A stretch of DNA of 64,000 nucleotides. Source: an uncultured Methylophilaceae bacterium. Lineage in GTDB: Bacteria; Pseudomonadota; Gammaproteobacteria; Burkholderiales; Methylophilaceae. A program made the translations under genes and the position numbers. This document shows positions 10,176-21,224 of the stretch, one piece after another; position 1 is the stretch's first letter; each line of letters starts with the position of its first letter. The notes under the pieces were generated by a model, which saw nothing but the letters and a program-made list of their open reading frames with translations, was not told the origin of the DNA and made no database searches. The DNA is taken from NCBI GenBank assembly GCA_903899965.1, contig CAIULB010000030.1:153489-217488 (forward strand), in the 5' to 3' direction.

Positions 10176-12761
10176 TTAATTAATGCTTTCTGAAATGCTT
10201 TTTACTAGGGCATCGATTGCACCATCGTTTAACTTAACGCCCTTTTTTCCTGAAATTAAAAACACATCCTCAGCCCGCTTTCCTAGTGTGTTGATTTTCG
10301 CAGTTTGAATTTGCACTTGATTTGTTAGAAACGCATTCGCAATTATTGAAAGCAGTCCTGGGCGGTCTCCTGCAATTATTTCTAGCTTATGATTGTTGCT
10401 TTCAGCCATGCTCTCTACAATCACATTCGATTTAATTGGCATGTGTTTAACTTGCCTGCTTACTCTGCCTTTGGCAGGTGCTGTTGGCGATATATTGCTA
10501 CGTAAACTATCGCTTAACTCATACTCGATGTAGTTTAACAAATCACGATAGCTTACCGACTTATCGCTCTGATCTAAAACTAAAAAACTATCCAGTGCGT
10601 AAGCGTTTTTAGAGGTATGGATCTTGGCTTCCAAGATGGTGTAGCCGATACGCTCAAAGAAGCCACAAATGCAGGCAAACAAATCATCGCGGTCTGGCGT
10701 GTAAATCATCACTTGAATACCATCACCTGCAGGGCTTAAGCGAGCTCTGACGATAGGTTCTTTTGTATCAATATGCCTCAATAGGAGGCGGCTATGCCAT
10801 GAAATTTCTTGGCTGGTATGCCTAAGAAAGTACTGCTCGCCTAAATTGTTCCATAATGGCAAATAAGAGCGTTCCAAAATGCTGTAATGTCTAAGCGTTG
10901 CTTGAGCCTCAGCCTTTCTGGTTGCAATTTCATCTAACAGTCCGCCCGCATCGCCAGTTAAGAGGCGTTGTGCGCTTAAAAACAAAGTTTCCAGAAGTTT
11001 CGCTTTCCAAGCATTCCAAACCTTTGGGCTTGTGCCGCGGATATCTGCAACGGTTAGCAAGTAAAGCGCTGTTAAATGGCGTTCATCTTTCATCAACAAT
11101 GAAAAGCCTTCAATCACTTGGGGGTCTGATAAGTCTGACTTTTGAGCAGTGCTTGACATAGTGAGGTGCAAGGCCACCATCCAAGCGACTAAATGACCAT
11201 CTTGCTTGCTGAGACCGTGTTGTTTACAAAAACGCTTGGCATCCGATGTGCCAAGTTGTGAGTGGTCTCCACCACGTCCCTTAGCAATGTCGTGAAACAA
11301 GGCGCCTAAGTAAAGCAAATAGGGCGCATCAAAAGATGCAAAAAGTTTGCTACATAGCGGAAATTCGTGGCTAAACGTTTTAATTGAGAAGCGCTCTAAA
11401 TTGCCCAGCACATGCAGGATATGTTCATCAACTGTGTAAACATGAAATAGATCATGTTGCATCTGACCAATAATGCGACCAAATGCAGGAATGTAATTAC
11501 CCAATATGCCATAACGATTCATGCGCTTGAGTGTTTCGGTCACGCCATTAGGCTGCTTAAGCATCTCGATAAATAATGCTTTGTTTTTAGGGTCTTGCCT
11601 AAAGTCACGGTTCACCAAATTTTTTACGCGTTGTAATGTGCGTAGCAGTGTTGCACTAATGCCTGTTAATTCCGGATGTTGCTGTAGCAGCAAGAACATC
11701 TCAAAAATACATGATGGATTGCGCTGAAGAAGGGTGTTAGATTTAGCGCTCAGCAGACCGTTGTATGATTCAAATCTAGCGTTAATCGGCTTGATTTGAA
11801 TTGCTTCTGGCAGCGCTAACTCTTTGAGTAGTTTGAGTAATATTTCATTAAACAAACCAACTGCTTTTGCGCTTTTGTAGTAGTCGCGCATCAACTGTTC
11901 GCTGGCGCGGTAACGCTTGGTATTACTAAACCCTAAGTCATCCGCCAGCGTGTTTTGCAAATCGAAAATGAGTCTATCTTCTCGACGCTTAGCCATGTAG
12001 TGCAGACGAATACGCAACATTTGCAAGTGTTGCTCATGCTTAGCAATTTGTCTGAGCTCGGACTGACTGATAAGACCGCGCTTAACCAGCGCTTTCCAAT
12101 CATCACCAAGATTCAGGCTACGTAAAATCCAAAGCACAACCTGTAAATCACGTAAGCCGCCCGGGCTCTCTTTGATATTGGGCTCAAGGTTGTAGGCGGT
12201 GTCATCAAAGCGGGCGTAGCGCTGCTCTTGTTCATAAAGTTTGGCTTTAAAAAACGCGCCAACATCCATCGCGCTCGACATTTGCGCTTGAAAGCTGGCA
12301 AATAAAGCTGGGTTGCCAATAATCAATCTAGATTCGAGCAGGTTGGTTTGAACCGTTACATCTTTTTTTGCTTCAGTAATGCACTCATCTAGATTTCGAA
12401 CGCTATGTCCAACAGCTAAACCAATGTCCCAAAACAAGCCAACTACACGCTCAATTCGTTCATTTAGGCTGGCGTCAGGGTTGTTGGGCAATAAAATAAG
12501 CAAATCAACATCAGAGTAGGGGAATAGTTCACCTCGACCGTAACCGCCAACCGCCACCAGGCTTACAAAGCTGCTTAATTCAAACTGAACCCAAATCTGC
12601 TGAAGCACATCATCAACAAGCTTGGATTGTTGTTTAAGGAGCTTGCGAGTATTTTTGTGCCGAAAAAAATCATCACGAAGCAGAGCCTGATTCTGCTTTA
12701 GGCTTTCACGCCATACTTTAGCGTGATTCTCCTCTGGGCTCTGTGTTTGGTTGAGTTGCAT
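10176..12761 (-). CDS. glnD: Bifunctional [protein-PII] uridylyltransferase/UMP-removing enzyme
   Basis: Nucleotidyltransferase 'VGGYGRGELFPYSDVDLLILL', HD domain 'LFHDIAKGRGGDHS', C-terminal ACT repeats. Confidence 0.97.
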   Translation of the reverse strand: MQLNQTQSPEENHAKVWRESLKQNQALLRDDFFRHKNTRKLLKQQSKLVDDVLQQIWVQFELSSFVSLVAVGGYGRGELFPYSDVDLLILLPNNPDASLNERIERVVGLFWDIGLAVGHSVRNLDECITEAKKDVTVQTNLLESRLIIGNPALFASFQAQMSSAMDVGAFFKAKLYEQEQRYARFDDTAYNLEPNIKESPGGLRDLQVVLWILRSLNLGDDWKALVKRGLISQSELRQIAKHEQHLQMLRIRLHYMAKRREDRLIFDLQNTLADDLGFSNTKRYRASEQLMRDYYKSAKAVGLFNEILLKLLKELALPEAIQIKPINARFESYNGLLSAKSNTLLQRNPSCIFEMFLLLQQHPELTGISATLLRTLQRVKNLVNRDFRQDPKNKALFIEMLKQPNGVTETLKRMNRYGILGNYIPAFGRIIGQMQHDLFHVYTVDEHILHVLGNLERFSIKTFSHEFPLCSKLFASFDAPYLLYLGALFHDIAKGRGGDHSQLGTSDAKRFCKQHGLSKQDGHLVAWMVALHLTMSSTAQKSDLSDPQVIEGFSLLMKDERHLTALYLLTVADIRGTSPKVWNAWKAKLLETLFLSAQRLLTGDAGGLLDEIATRKAEAQATLRHYSILERSYLPLWNNLGEQYFLRHTSQEISWHSRLLLRHIDTKEPIVRARLSPAGDGIQVMIYTPDRDDLFACICGFFERIGYTILEAKIHTSKNAYALDSFLVLDQSDKSVSYRDLLNYIEYELSDSLRSNISPTAPAKGRVSRQVKHMPIKSNVIVESMAESNNHKLEIIAGDRPGLLSIIANAFLTNQVQIQTAKINTLGKRAEDVFLISGKKGVKLNDGAIDALVKSISESIN

Positions 12762-12770
12762 CGAGCGATT

Positions 12771-13574
12771 TTAGTTGTTGATAAAACTAGGCGCTACTGG
12801 AGAACCTTCGGATACCGTCAGTACTTCGTAACCCGTTTCAGTGACTAAAATGGTGTGCTCAAACTGCGCTGAAAGACTGTGGTCTTTCGTGACGACGGTC
12901 CAACCATCGCCTAGTTGTTTAATAAAGCGCTTGCCAGCGTTAATCATCGGTTCAATAGTAAATATCATGCCAGCTTGCAACTTAAGCCCCGTACCTGCTT
13001 TGCCGTAGTGAAGCACTTGCGGATCTTCGTGGAATTTTTTGCCAATACCATGACCACAAAACTCTTGCACTACGCTAAAGCTATTCTTTTCTGCGTAGGT
13101 TTGAATTGCATAGCCAATATCACCAAGCGTTGCGCCCGGCTTTACTTTTGTAATACCTAGCCACATACAATCATATGTGACTTCACATAAACGTTTAGCC
13201 TGAATGGATGGCTCGCCCACATAAAACATACGGCTGGTATCGCCGTGATATCCGTCTTTAATAACTGTAATGTCCAGATTCACCACGTCGCCATTTTTTA
13301 GCACTTTTTCACCAGGCACGCCATGGCAAATCTGATGGTTCACTGAAGTGCAAATGGATTTAGGATAAGGCACATGACCAGGAGGAGCGTAGTTAAGTGG
13401 GGCAGGAATGGTCTTCTGCACGTTCACCATATAATCGTGGCATAACTTGTCTAGCTCACCTGTTGTTACACCTGGTTTTACATAAGGAGTGATAAAATCA
13501 AGTACTTCAGAAGCAAGCTTGCCTGCGATGCGCATTTTTTCAATGTCTTGTTCGTTTTTAATCGTAATTGCCAT
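12771..13574 (-). CDS. map: Methionine aminopeptidase type I
   Basis: 'GVTTGELDKLCHDYMV...INHQICHGVPG' and full-length MetAP. Confidence 0.97.
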   Translation of the reverse strand: MAITIKNEQDIEKMRIAGKLASEVLDFITPYVKPGVTTGELDKLCHDYMVNVQKTIPAPLNYAPPGHVPYPKSICTSVNHQICHGVPGEKVLKNGDVVNLDITVIKDGYHGDTSRMFYVGEPSIQAKRLCEVTYDCMWLGITKVKPGATLGDIGYAIQTYAEKNSFSVVQEFCGHGIGKKFHEDPQVLHYGKAGTGLKLQAGMIFTIEPMINAGKRFIKQLGDGWTVVTKDHSLSAQFEHTILVTETGYEVLTVSEGSPVAPSFINN

Positions 13575-13863
13575 AGTTCAAACTTAAAGCCATTCAGGCT
13601 AAGGTTTTCCTTGAGTTTCGAGATGTGCTTATGGTAGCATACTGCACCCGTTTAGCTGGTAAGCAATCAGCAATGCGGTGATGATTAAACTCTTGGTGAG
13701 TTTTAGGGTTTAATCAATTTCATTAATTACTTAGCTTGATTAATTAATTTTTGCAATTTTTGCATCAATAATTTTTTAAATACATCATGTTCCTCGTACA
13801 GGGTGTTCGCTTAGGCGAATGTTGTTGGGAGCATGTGAGCTATAACCCTTACTGGAGACTTTT

Positions 13864-14604
13864 ATGTCCGTTACTATGCGTGAAATGTTGGAAGCTGGAG
13901 TTCACTTCGGCCATCAAACCCGTTACTGGAACCCAAAAATGGCACCATTCATTTTTGGCGATCGCAACAAAATCCATATCGTTAACTTAGAAAAAACATT
14001 GCCTTTGTTTGAAGATGCATTGAAATATGTGCGTCAACTTTCAGCAAACAAGGGTCGCATTTTGTTCGTTGGTACAAAACGCCAAGCACGTGACATCATG
14101 CAAGAAGAAGCGATTCGTTCAAACTGTGCATACGTTAACCATCGCTGGTTAGGCGGCATGTTGACTAACTTCAAAACAGTTAAGCAATCTATCAAGCGTT
14201 TAACTGACTACGAAACAATGCTACAAGACGGTAGCTTGGAAAAGTTCGGTAAAAAAGAAGCTTTAGGCTACAAGCGCGAAGTTGAAAAACTTTCACGTTC
14301 TATTGGTGGTATTAAAGAAATGGGCGGTTTGCCTGATGCGATTTTCATCGTTGACGTTGGTCACGAAAGCGGCGCTGTGACAGAAGCAGCTAAGCTTGGT
14401 ATTCCAGTAATCGGTGTTGTTGATACAAACAACTCACCTGATGGCGTTACTTACGTTATCCCTGGTAACGATGACTCAAGCCGTGCTATTCGCTTGTACG
14501 CTCGTGGTATCGCTGATGCTGTGTTAGAAGGTCGCAACCAATTCATCGCTGAGATTGTTAAATCTGCAGACGAAGAGCCAGTTGTAGAAGCTGTGGCAGA
14601 GTAA
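13864..14604 (+). CDS. rpsB: 30S ribosomal protein S2
   Basis: '[28 protein letters not shown]'. Confidence 0.99.
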   Translation: MSVTMREMLEAGVHFGHQTRYWNPKMAPFIFGDRNKIHIVNLEKTLPLFEDALKYVRQLSANKGRILFVGTKRQARDIMQEEAIRSNCAYVNHRWLGGMLTNFKTVKQSIKRLTDYETMLQDGSLEKFGKKEALGYKREVEKLSRSIGGIKEMGGLPDAIFIVDVGHESGAVTEAAKLGIPVIGVVDTNNSPDGVTYVIPGNDDSSRAIRLYARGIADAVLEGRNQFIAEIVKSADEEPVVEAVAE

Positions 14605-14613
14605 TACCCCATC

Positions 14614-14639
14614 AAAAAGGGGCTCAGGCCCCTTTTTTT
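14614..14639 (+). terminator. Rho-independent terminator between rpsB and tsf
   Basis: AAAAAGGGGC-TCAG-GCCCCTTTTTTT: 5-bp GC stem extended by A/T pairs, U-tract. Confidence 0.9.
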
Positions 14640-14715
14640 GTATCTAATACTTTTGAATGAATGGGCTTTTAAGTGAATTCACCCTTAAGCCAAGATTATA
14701 TTTGAGGAGTTTTAA

Positions 14716-15591
14716 ATGGCTGAAATTACCGCATCAATGGTAAAAGAATTACGTGAGCGTACTGATGCTCCGATGATGGATTGTAAAAAAGCGTTGTCAG
14801 AAGCTGACGGCGACATGGATCGTGCTGAAGAGATTCTACGTGTTCGTTTTGGTAACAAAGCAAGCAAAGCAGCTGGACGTGTTGCTGCCGAAGGTACAGT
14901 TGGCGTTAGCATCAGTGCTGATGGCAAAACTGGCGCAATGATTGAAGTTAACTCTGAAACAGACTTCTGTGCAAAGAATGATGATTTCTTGGCTTACGTG
15001 CGTGAGTTAGCTGTTGTTGTTGAGAAAAGCAATCCAGCAAACATCGAAGCTGTTGCAGCTTTGCCTATGAATGGCAGCACTGCAGAAGATGTTCGTACAC
15101 AATTGGTTGGTAAAATTGGTGAAAATATTACACCACGTCGTTTTGTTCGTTTAGCTGCGCAAGGCAAATTGGCTTCTTACGTTCACGGCAGCAAAATCGG
15201 CGTCATCGTTGATGTTGTTGGCGGTGATGACACACTTGGTAAAGATATCGCTATGCATATTGCAGCTGCAAAACCAAAATCATTGGATGCAAGCGGTGTT
15301 GACGCAGCATTGATTGAAGCTGAGCGTCGCGTTGCAATCGAAAAAGCAAAAGAAGCTGGTAAGCCAGATGCAATGCTTGAAAAAATCGCTGACGGTACTG
15401 TGCAAAAATTCTTGAAAGAAGTGACTTTGCTAAGCCAAAACTTCGTTAAAGATGACAAAGTAACTATTGAGCAGCTATTGAAATCTAAAGGCGCTTCAGT
15501 TGCTTCATTCACAATGTACACTGTGGGTGAGGGTATTGAAAAAGTGGTCACTGATTTCGCTGCTGAAGTAGCCGCTGCTGCTAAGTTGTAA
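14716..15591 (+). CDS. tsf: Translation elongation factor Ts
   Basis: '[25 protein letters not shown]'. Confidence 0.99.
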   Translation: MAEITASMVKELRERTDAPMMDCKKALSEADGDMDRAEEILRVRFGNKASKAAGRVAAEGTVGVSISADGKTGAMIEVNSETDFCAKNDDFLAYVRELAVVVEKSNPANIEAVAALPMNGSTAEDVRTQLVGKIGENITPRRFVRLAAQGKLASYVHGSKIGVIVDVVGGDDTLGKDIAMHIAAAKPKSLDASGVDAALIEAERRVAIEKAKEAGKPDAMLEKIADGTVQKFLKEVTLLSQNFVKDDKVTIEQLLKSKGASVASFTMYTVGEGIEKVVTDFAAEVAAAAKL

Positions 15592-15598
15592 AAAATAA

Positions 15599-15625
15599 TT
15601 GCGCAGCGAATTTTTAGCTGCACAA
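15599..15625 (+). other. Hairpin 1 in tsf-pyrH intergenic region
   Basis: TTGCGCAGC-gaattttta-GCTGCACAA, 9-bp arm with one mismatch. Confidence 0.6.
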
Positions 15626-15638
15626 TGTTGTAAACTCG

Positions 15639-15680
15639 CAAAACGATGATATCCAAGGAGAGCTTGGCATCATCGTTTTG
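15639..15680 (+). other. Hairpin 2 in tsf-pyrH intergenic region (long perfect outer stem)
   Basis: CAAAACGATGAT-at-CCAAG-gagag-CTTGG-c-ATCATCGTTTTG: 12-bp outer plus 5-bp inner stem. Confidence 0.85.
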
Positions 15681-15705
15681 TACAATAGAACAGGAGTTTT
15701 ATACC

Positions 15706-16428
15706 GTGACTGCACAAACGCCAAAATACAAACGCATCTTATTAAAACTTTCTGGCGAGGCCCTCATGGGTGATGATGCTTACGGCATCAATCGCGCCAC
15801 CATCAATCGTATTGTTGGTGAAGTTAAAGAAGTCGTTGATTTAGGTGTGCAAGTCGCGGTTGTGATTGGCGGCGGTAATATTTTCCGTGGTGTTGCCCCA
15901 GCAGCCGAAGGTATGGATAGAGCAACTGCCGATTACATGGGTATGCTCGCTACCGTAATGAATGCCTTAGCGCTACAAGACGCGATGAAACACATTGGCT
16001 TAGTCAGCCGCGTTCAATCAGCACTCAATATTGAACAAGTCGCAGAGCCTTATATTCGTGGCAAAGCCATACGTTATTTAGAAGAAGGCCGTGTAGTGAT
16101 TTTTGGGGCGGGCACTGGCAATCCATTCTTCACAACAGATACAGCAGCGGCATTGCGCGGCCTTGAAATTAGTGCTGAGATTGTGATTAAAGCTACCAAA
16201 GTGGATGGCATCTACACGGATGATCCTAAAACCAATCCTGATGCAATGCGCTACACCACAGTTTCATTTGATGAAGCTATCGGTAAAAATCTAAAAGTCA
16301 TGGACGCAACAGCCTTAACACTGTGCCGCGACCAAAACCTCCCAATTTCAGTATTCAGTATATTCAAGCAAGGCGCATTGAAGCGCGTTGTGATGGGTGA
16401 AGATGAAGGTACTAAAGTTTTAGCTTAA
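15706..16428 (+). CDS. pyrH: UMP kinase
   Basis: '[21 protein letters not shown]'; GTG start at 15706 preceded by CAGGAG; the ORF-track start 15646 lies inside hairpin 2. Confidence 0.95.
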   Translation: MTAQTPKYKRILLKLSGEALMGDDAYGINRATINRIVGEVKEVVDLGVQVAVVIGGGNIFRGVAPAAEGMDRATADYMGMLATVMNALALQDAMKHIGLVSRVQSALNIEQVAEPYIRGKAIRYLEEGRVVIFGAGTGNPFFTTDTAAALRGLEISAEIVIKATKVDGIYTDDPKTNPDAMRYTTVSFDEAIGKNLKVMDATALTLCRDQNLPISVFSIFKQGALKRVVMGEDEGTKVLA

Positions 16429-16481
16429 GTCTATAAGCAATCTTTAGTCGTCATCCAATAGTTATTAGCAAGGAGAAATAA

Positions 16482-17039
16482 ATGTTAGCTGAAATCAGAT
16501 CTAATGCAGAACAAAAGATGCAGAAGTCGCTAGAAGCACTTAAAAATGATTTAGGTAAAGTGCGCACAGGTCGTGCGCACACAGGTCTTTTAGACCACGT
16601 CATGGTTGAATATTACGGCTCTATGGTGGCAGTTAACCAAGTTGCTAACGTTACGCTAGGTGATGCGCGCACTATCAACGTACAGCCTTATGAAAAGCCA
16701 ATGATTGGCAAAGTTGAAAAAGCGATTCGTGATGCCGATTTGGGCTTAAATCCAGCCACAAATGGTGATTTGATTCGCGTGCCTATGCCAATGCTGACTG
16801 AAGAGCGTCGCAGGGACTTGATTAAAGTAGTGCGCACAGAAGGCGAAAATGCAAAAGTTGCTGTACGCAACATCCGCCGTGACGCGAATGACGCTTTGAA
16901 GAAGCTCATTAAAGATAAAGAAATCAGTGAGGATGATGAACGTCGCTCACAAGATGAAATTCAAAAAATCACTGATAAAAACGTGGCTGAAATCGACAAG
17001 ATGTTACAAGCCAAAGAAACAGATTTGATGGCTGTTTAA
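16482..17039 (+). CDS. frr: Ribosome recycling factor
   Basis: '[31 protein letters not shown]'. Confidence 0.98.
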   Translation: MLAEIRSNAEQKMQKSLEALKNDLGKVRTGRAHTGLLDHVMVEYYGSMVAVNQVANVTLGDARTINVQPYEKPMIGKVEKAIRDADLGLNPATNGDLIRVPMPMLTEERRRDLIKVVRTEGENAKVAVRNIRRDANDALKKLIKDKEISEDDERRSQDEIQKITDKNVAEIDKMLQAKETDLMAV

Positions 17040-17082
17040 GCATATTTTAATGCTTATTTCTTTATTCAATAAGGAGTTCTGA

Positions 17083-17835
17083 TTGGGCATATTTTCTAGC
17101 TCAACAAGCTCCATTCCAGAAGTGCTTGAAGTTCCGCGCCATATTGCGGTTATTATGGACGGCAATGGTCGTTGGGCTAAAAAGCGCTTTCTGCCTCGTG
17201 TTGCCGGTCACAAGGTTGGTGTTGAAACCGTGCGTAGCATGATTAAACACTGCGTTGATATTGGGGTTGAATACCTAACTTTATTTGCATTTAGTAGCGA
17301 GAATTGGCGCAGACCTCCTGAGGAAGTAAGCTTCTTGATGGGCTTATTTATGGAAGCCCTAAAAAAAGAAGTGGTTAAGTTGCACAAAAACAATGTGCGC
17401 TTTGTGATGATTGGTGACCGTACTCGCTTTAATGAGGCCTTGTGTGCTGAAATAACCGCTGCCGAGCATTTAACAGCGAGCAATACAGGTTTAACACTCA
17501 CCATTGCGGCCAATTATGGTGGTCGCTGGGATGTGCTACAAGCGGTTAATGCAATGCAAAAAGCAAATCCAAGCTTGCTTGGAACCTATTCTGAAGAGCA
17601 TTTAAGCCCTTATTTATCTATGCATTACGCGCCTGAGCCTGATTTGTTTATACGCACAGGCGGTGAAAAACGCATTAGTAATTTCTTGCTATGGCAATTA
17701 GCTTACTCAGAACTCTATTTCACAGATACGCTGTGGCCTGACTTTGATGACGATGCTTTCAAACTCGCCATTCAATCCTATCAACAACGGGAGCGTCGCT
17801 TTGGGCGCACCAGTGAACAATTGGCAAACCTATAA
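17083..17835 (+). CDS. uppS: Di-trans,poly-cis-decaprenylcistransferase (undecaprenyl diphosphate synthase)
   Basis: 'HIAVIMDGNGRWAKKRFLPRVAGHK'; TTG start. Confidence 0.97.
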   Translation: MGIFSSSTSSIPEVLEVPRHIAVIMDGNGRWAKKRFLPRVAGHKVGVETVRSMIKHCVDIGVEYLTLFAFSSENWRRPPEEVSFLMGLFMEALKKEVVKLHKNNVRFVMIGDRTRFNEALCAEITAAEHLTASNTGLTLTIAANYGGRWDVLQAVNAMQKANPSLLGTYSEEHLSPYLSMHYAPEPDLFIRTGGEKRISNFLLWQLAYSELYFTDTLWPDFDDDAFKLAIQSYQQRERRFGRTSEQLANL

Positions 17836-18669
17836 ATGCTTAAAACTCGCCTGATTACCTCATTAGTCCTCTTCTTAACGATTGGTGCGGCTTTTGTTTA
17901 CTTGCCGCCATTGTATTGGGGGCTATTGGTACTAGCGGTTGCTGCAATTAGTGCGTGGGAATGGGCTGGAATGTCTAAGTTTAATAAGGCTTTCAGCTTT
18001 ATTTACAGCAGCTTAGTTTTGCTTTTGGGGTTGCTTGTAATCCTTTACAAACCACAATCAATGCAATTAGTGATTGTATGGGGCGTACTGGTTGCAGCGA
18101 TATTCTGGTTGCTAATTGCTCCATTCCTGTTAGCTTTTACCCCGAGAATTAACAATCGTTTCTTAATGGCGATACTTGGCTTAATCACCATCATCCCTTT
18201 TGGCTTAACTCTAATTGCTTTGCGTGAGATCAATCCACTTTTATTAGTTGTTTTTGCATTGACGGTTTGGATTGCAGATAGCGCCGCTTACTTTGCAGGC
18301 AAGCGCTTTGGTAAGCACAAGTTAGCATCAACGATTAGCCCAGGTAAAACTTGGGAGGGTGTACTTGGTGCATTCGTTGCAGTCACAATCTACGCAGTTA
18401 TGCTTTCCTATTTAACGCATCAAAGCTATTGGTTTGTACTTGTATTCTGGGGCGTGATGATACTAAGCATCATGGGGGATTTGTTTGAGTCTCTAATTAA
18501 GCGCCAAGCTGGTGTCAAAGATAGCAGCAATCTACTGCCTGGGCACGGCGGTGTCTTAGATCGAATTGACGGCCTAACTTCAAGTCTGCCATTGGTAATG
18601 TTCTTGCTAACATTGCCCATCTATTACAATTTATATTTGTATATTAAAGCAGTTGTATTTCATGCCTAA
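17836..18669 (+). CDS. cdsA: Phosphatidate cytidylyltransferase
   Basis: C-terminal 'KDSSNLLPGHGGVLDRIDGLTSSLP' signature. Confidence 0.97.
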   Translation: MLKTRLITSLVLFLTIGAAFVYLPPLYWGLLVLAVAAISAWEWAGMSKFNKAFSFIYSSLVLLLGLLVILYKPQSMQLVIVWGVLVAAIFWLLIAPFLLAFTPRINNRFLMAILGLITIIPFGLTLIALREINPLLLVVFALTVWIADSAAYFAGKRFGKHKLASTISPGKTWEGVLGAFVAVTIYAVMLSYLTHQSYWFVLVFWGVMILSIMGDLFESLIKRQAGVKDSSNLLPGHGGVLDRIDGLTSSLPLVMFLLTLPIYYNLYLYIKAVVFHA

Positions 18670-19849
18670 ATTGCAACAAGTCACTATCCTCGGTGCGACA
18701 GGCACCATAGGCGTTAATACTTTAGACGTTATTTCACAGCATCCTCATAGCTTTGAAGTTTTTGCATTAACCGCTAATCAAAACGTTGATGTCTTATTTA
18801 ATCAATGTCAGAAATTCAATCCTCGCTATGCTGTTACGCTCGAAGAGCAAGCTGCTGATCAATTGTCTGCAAAACTAAAAAAGGCAGGAAGCGCAACGGA
18901 AGTGCTGAGTGGCATGGCAGCATTAGAGTTTGTTTCAGCTCACGAAAAAGTGGACGCTGTGATGGCCGCGATTGTTGGTTCTGCTGGCTTAAATCCATCA
19001 ATTGCAGCAGCTAAAGCCGGAAAACGCATTTTATTAGCGAATAAAGAAACCCTTGTGATGGCTGGCAGCATTTTTATGCATGCTGTTGAAGAGGGCGGTG
19101 CGACACTGTTGCCGATTGATAGCGAGCATAACGCGATATTCCAAGTGATGCCGCACGAGAAACGTGCAAGCCTTAATGATAGCGGGGTCAAAAAGATTCT
19201 GCTTACGGCATCTGGTGGACCATTCCGCAAATCAAGCGCTGAAGAACTTAAACGTGTCACTGTAAAACAGGCATTAAATCATCCTAACTGGGTGATGGGG
19301 CCAAAAATCACGATTGATTCTGCAACACTTATGAATAAGGGATTAGAGGTTATCGAAGCGCACTGGCTATTTAACGCATCAGCAGAGCAAATTGAAGTGG
19401 TAGTGCATCCACAAAGTGTTATTCACTCTATGGTTGAGTACGTTGATGGCTCTGTGCTTGCTCAGTTAAGCAACCCAGATATGCGCACACCAATTGCTTA
19501 TGCGTTGGGTTATCCAGAACGTCTTCAAAGTGGTGTTAGCTCGCTTGATTTATTCAAAATCGGGCGTTTAGATTTTGAAGCACCTGATACAGATAAATTC
19601 CCATGTTTGCGCTTAGCATTTGACGCATTAAAAGCAGGCGGCAATGCGGCGGCAATCATGAACGCCGCAAACGAAGTAGCGGTTGAAGCATTCATCAAAG
19701 AAAAAATCGGTTTTACGGATATCCCTGCGCTCATTGAATCAGTCATGGAAAGTAGTCAAATTAAAGCGGTAAGCGATTTAGAAATGCTCATTGTGGCTGA
19801 CAAAGAAGCGCGAATTGCCGCTAAAGCATGGGTGAAACGCGCCGCATGA
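18662..19849 (+). CDS. dxr: 1-deoxy-D-xylulose-5-phosphate reductoisomerase
   Basis: 'VTILGATGTIGVNTLDVI' and 'LLPIDSEHNAIFQ'; start refined to ATG 18662 (ORF track 18653). Confidence 0.97.
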   Translation: MPKLQQVTILGATGTIGVNTLDVISQHPHSFEVFALTANQNVDVLFNQCQKFNPRYAVTLEEQAADQLSAKLKKAGSATEVLSGMAALEFVSAHEKVDAVMAAIVGSAGLNPSIAAAKAGKRILLANKETLVMAGSIFMHAVEEGGATLLPIDSEHNAIFQVMPHEKRASLNDSGVKKILLTASGGPFRKSSAEELKRVTVKQALNHPNWVMGPKITIDSATLMNKGLEVIEAHWLFNASAEQIEVVVHPQSVIHSMVEYVDGSVLAQLSNPDMRTPIAYALGYPERLQSGVSSLDLFKIGRLDFEAPDTDKFPCLRLAFDALKAGGNAAAIMNAANEVAVEAFIKEKIGFTDIPALIESVMESSQIKAVSDLEMLIVADKEARIAAKAWVKRAA

Positions 19850-21219
19850 TTACCTTGCTCGCTTTTGTTTTTACTTTAGCCGTTTTAATTGCTATTCATG
19901 AATATGGTCACTTTCAAGTGGCCAAATGGTGTGGGGTTAAAGTGCTTAAGTTCTCATTAGGTTTTGGCAGACCGATTTACTCAAAAAAGTTTGGCACAGA
20001 CCAAACTGAATTTCTTATCTCCGCCTTACCATTTGGCGGCTTTGTAAAGATGCTGGATGAACGTGAACTTTCAGAAGATGAAAAAGCAAATATTAACCCA
20101 AGTGATTTAAGCCGCGCATTTAATCGTCAAAATGTGTTTAAGCGCATCATGATTGTTGCTGCAGGACCAATTGCCAACCTCCTGCTTGCTATTGCTTTAT
20201 ATTGGGTCTTAATGCTGCAAGGGACGACCGGCATTAAACCCGTTTTAGCTGATGTGAAAGATGGTTCACCAGCTGCAATAGCCCAATTACATCAAGGTGA
20301 TGTTGTCATAAAAGTTGCCGGTGAAAGTGTTAAATTATGGCAAGACTTACAATGGATACTTATTCGGCATGTTTTTAAACAGTCATCGGTAGAAGTTGAA
20401 ACGATAGATGCCAATCTACAAAAACACACCCATACTTTAGATTTAACCGGCATTACAGAAGCGGATTTAAATGCTGATTTTTTAGCCAAGCTAGGTCTTA
20501 AGCCTAATCATCCTCAAGTAGCCGCCGTGATTGGCTCAGTACTTAAAGATAGTGCTGCTGAGAAGGCCGGGCTGAAAGCTAGTGACAGGATTTTAGATGT
20601 TGATGGGCTTGCAATTGATGATTGGGAAACGCTTGTTAAGCTCGTGCAAGTAAGTCCTAACAAAATACTTACGTTTGGGATTGAGCGGAACAATCAAAAG
20701 CAATCAATTGATATTAGGCCCCACGTTGTTATTAAAGACGGTTTAGCATCAGGTCAAATCGGTGCAACAGTTCTGCTCAATGAGAGCCTAATAAAAGACT
20801 ATTTAGTCACGATTCATAGCTCGCCGTCAGAAGCGCTTGTTCGGGCATTACAAAAAACCTATCAAACCGCTACATTTAGCTTAAAAATGCTTGGTAATAC
20901 GCTGACTGGGCAGATTTCAATAAAATCAATTAGCGGGCCAGTCACTATTGCTACCTACGCAGGGCAAAGTGCCCATTTAGGCATAAATGCATTCATTGCC
21001 TTTTTGGCAGTTATTAGTATTAGCCTCGGCGTCTTAAATCTCCTGCCAATACCTGTGTTGGATGGGGGGCATTTGTTGTATTATATGGTTGAATTGATAA
21101 AGGGAAGTCCAGTTTCCGAACAGACCATGGAAATTGGCCAGCGCATTGGTTTGGCAATTTTGGGATTGCTGATGGTATGTGCTTTATATAATGATATTAA
21201 TAGACTGATAGTGGGCTAA
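19846..21219 (+). CDS. rseP: RIP metalloprotease RseP
   Basis: '[26 protein letters not shown]', PDZ, '[15 protein letters not shown]'; ATGA overlap with dxr. Confidence 0.96.
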   Translation: MITLLAFVFTLAVLIAIHEYGHFQVAKWCGVKVLKFSLGFGRPIYSKKFGTDQTEFLISALPFGGFVKMLDERELSEDEKANINPSDLSRAFNRQNVFKRIMIVAAGPIANLLLAIALYWVLMLQGTTGIKPVLADVKDGSPAAIAQLHQGDVVIKVAGESVKLWQDLQWILIRHVFKQSSVEVETIDANLQKHTHTLDLTGITEADLNADFLAKLGLKPNHPQVAAVIGSVLKDSAAEKAGLKASDRILDVDGLAIDDWETLVKLVQVSPNKILTFGIERNNQKQSIDIRPHVVIKDGLASGQIGATVLLNESLIKDYLVTIHSSPSEALVRALQKTYQTATFSLKMLGNTLTGQISIKSISGPVTIATYAGQSAHLGINAFIAFLAVISISLGVLNLLPIPVLDGGHLLYYMVELIKGSPVSEQTMEIGQRIGLAILGLLMVCALYNDINRLIVG

Positions 21220-21224
21220 GCCTA

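Noticed and set aside
15183-15656. 157-aa minus-strand ORF antisense to tsf
   Set aside because: Low-complexity Ala/Ser-rich shadow ORF opposite a highly conserved gene; no recognisable domain
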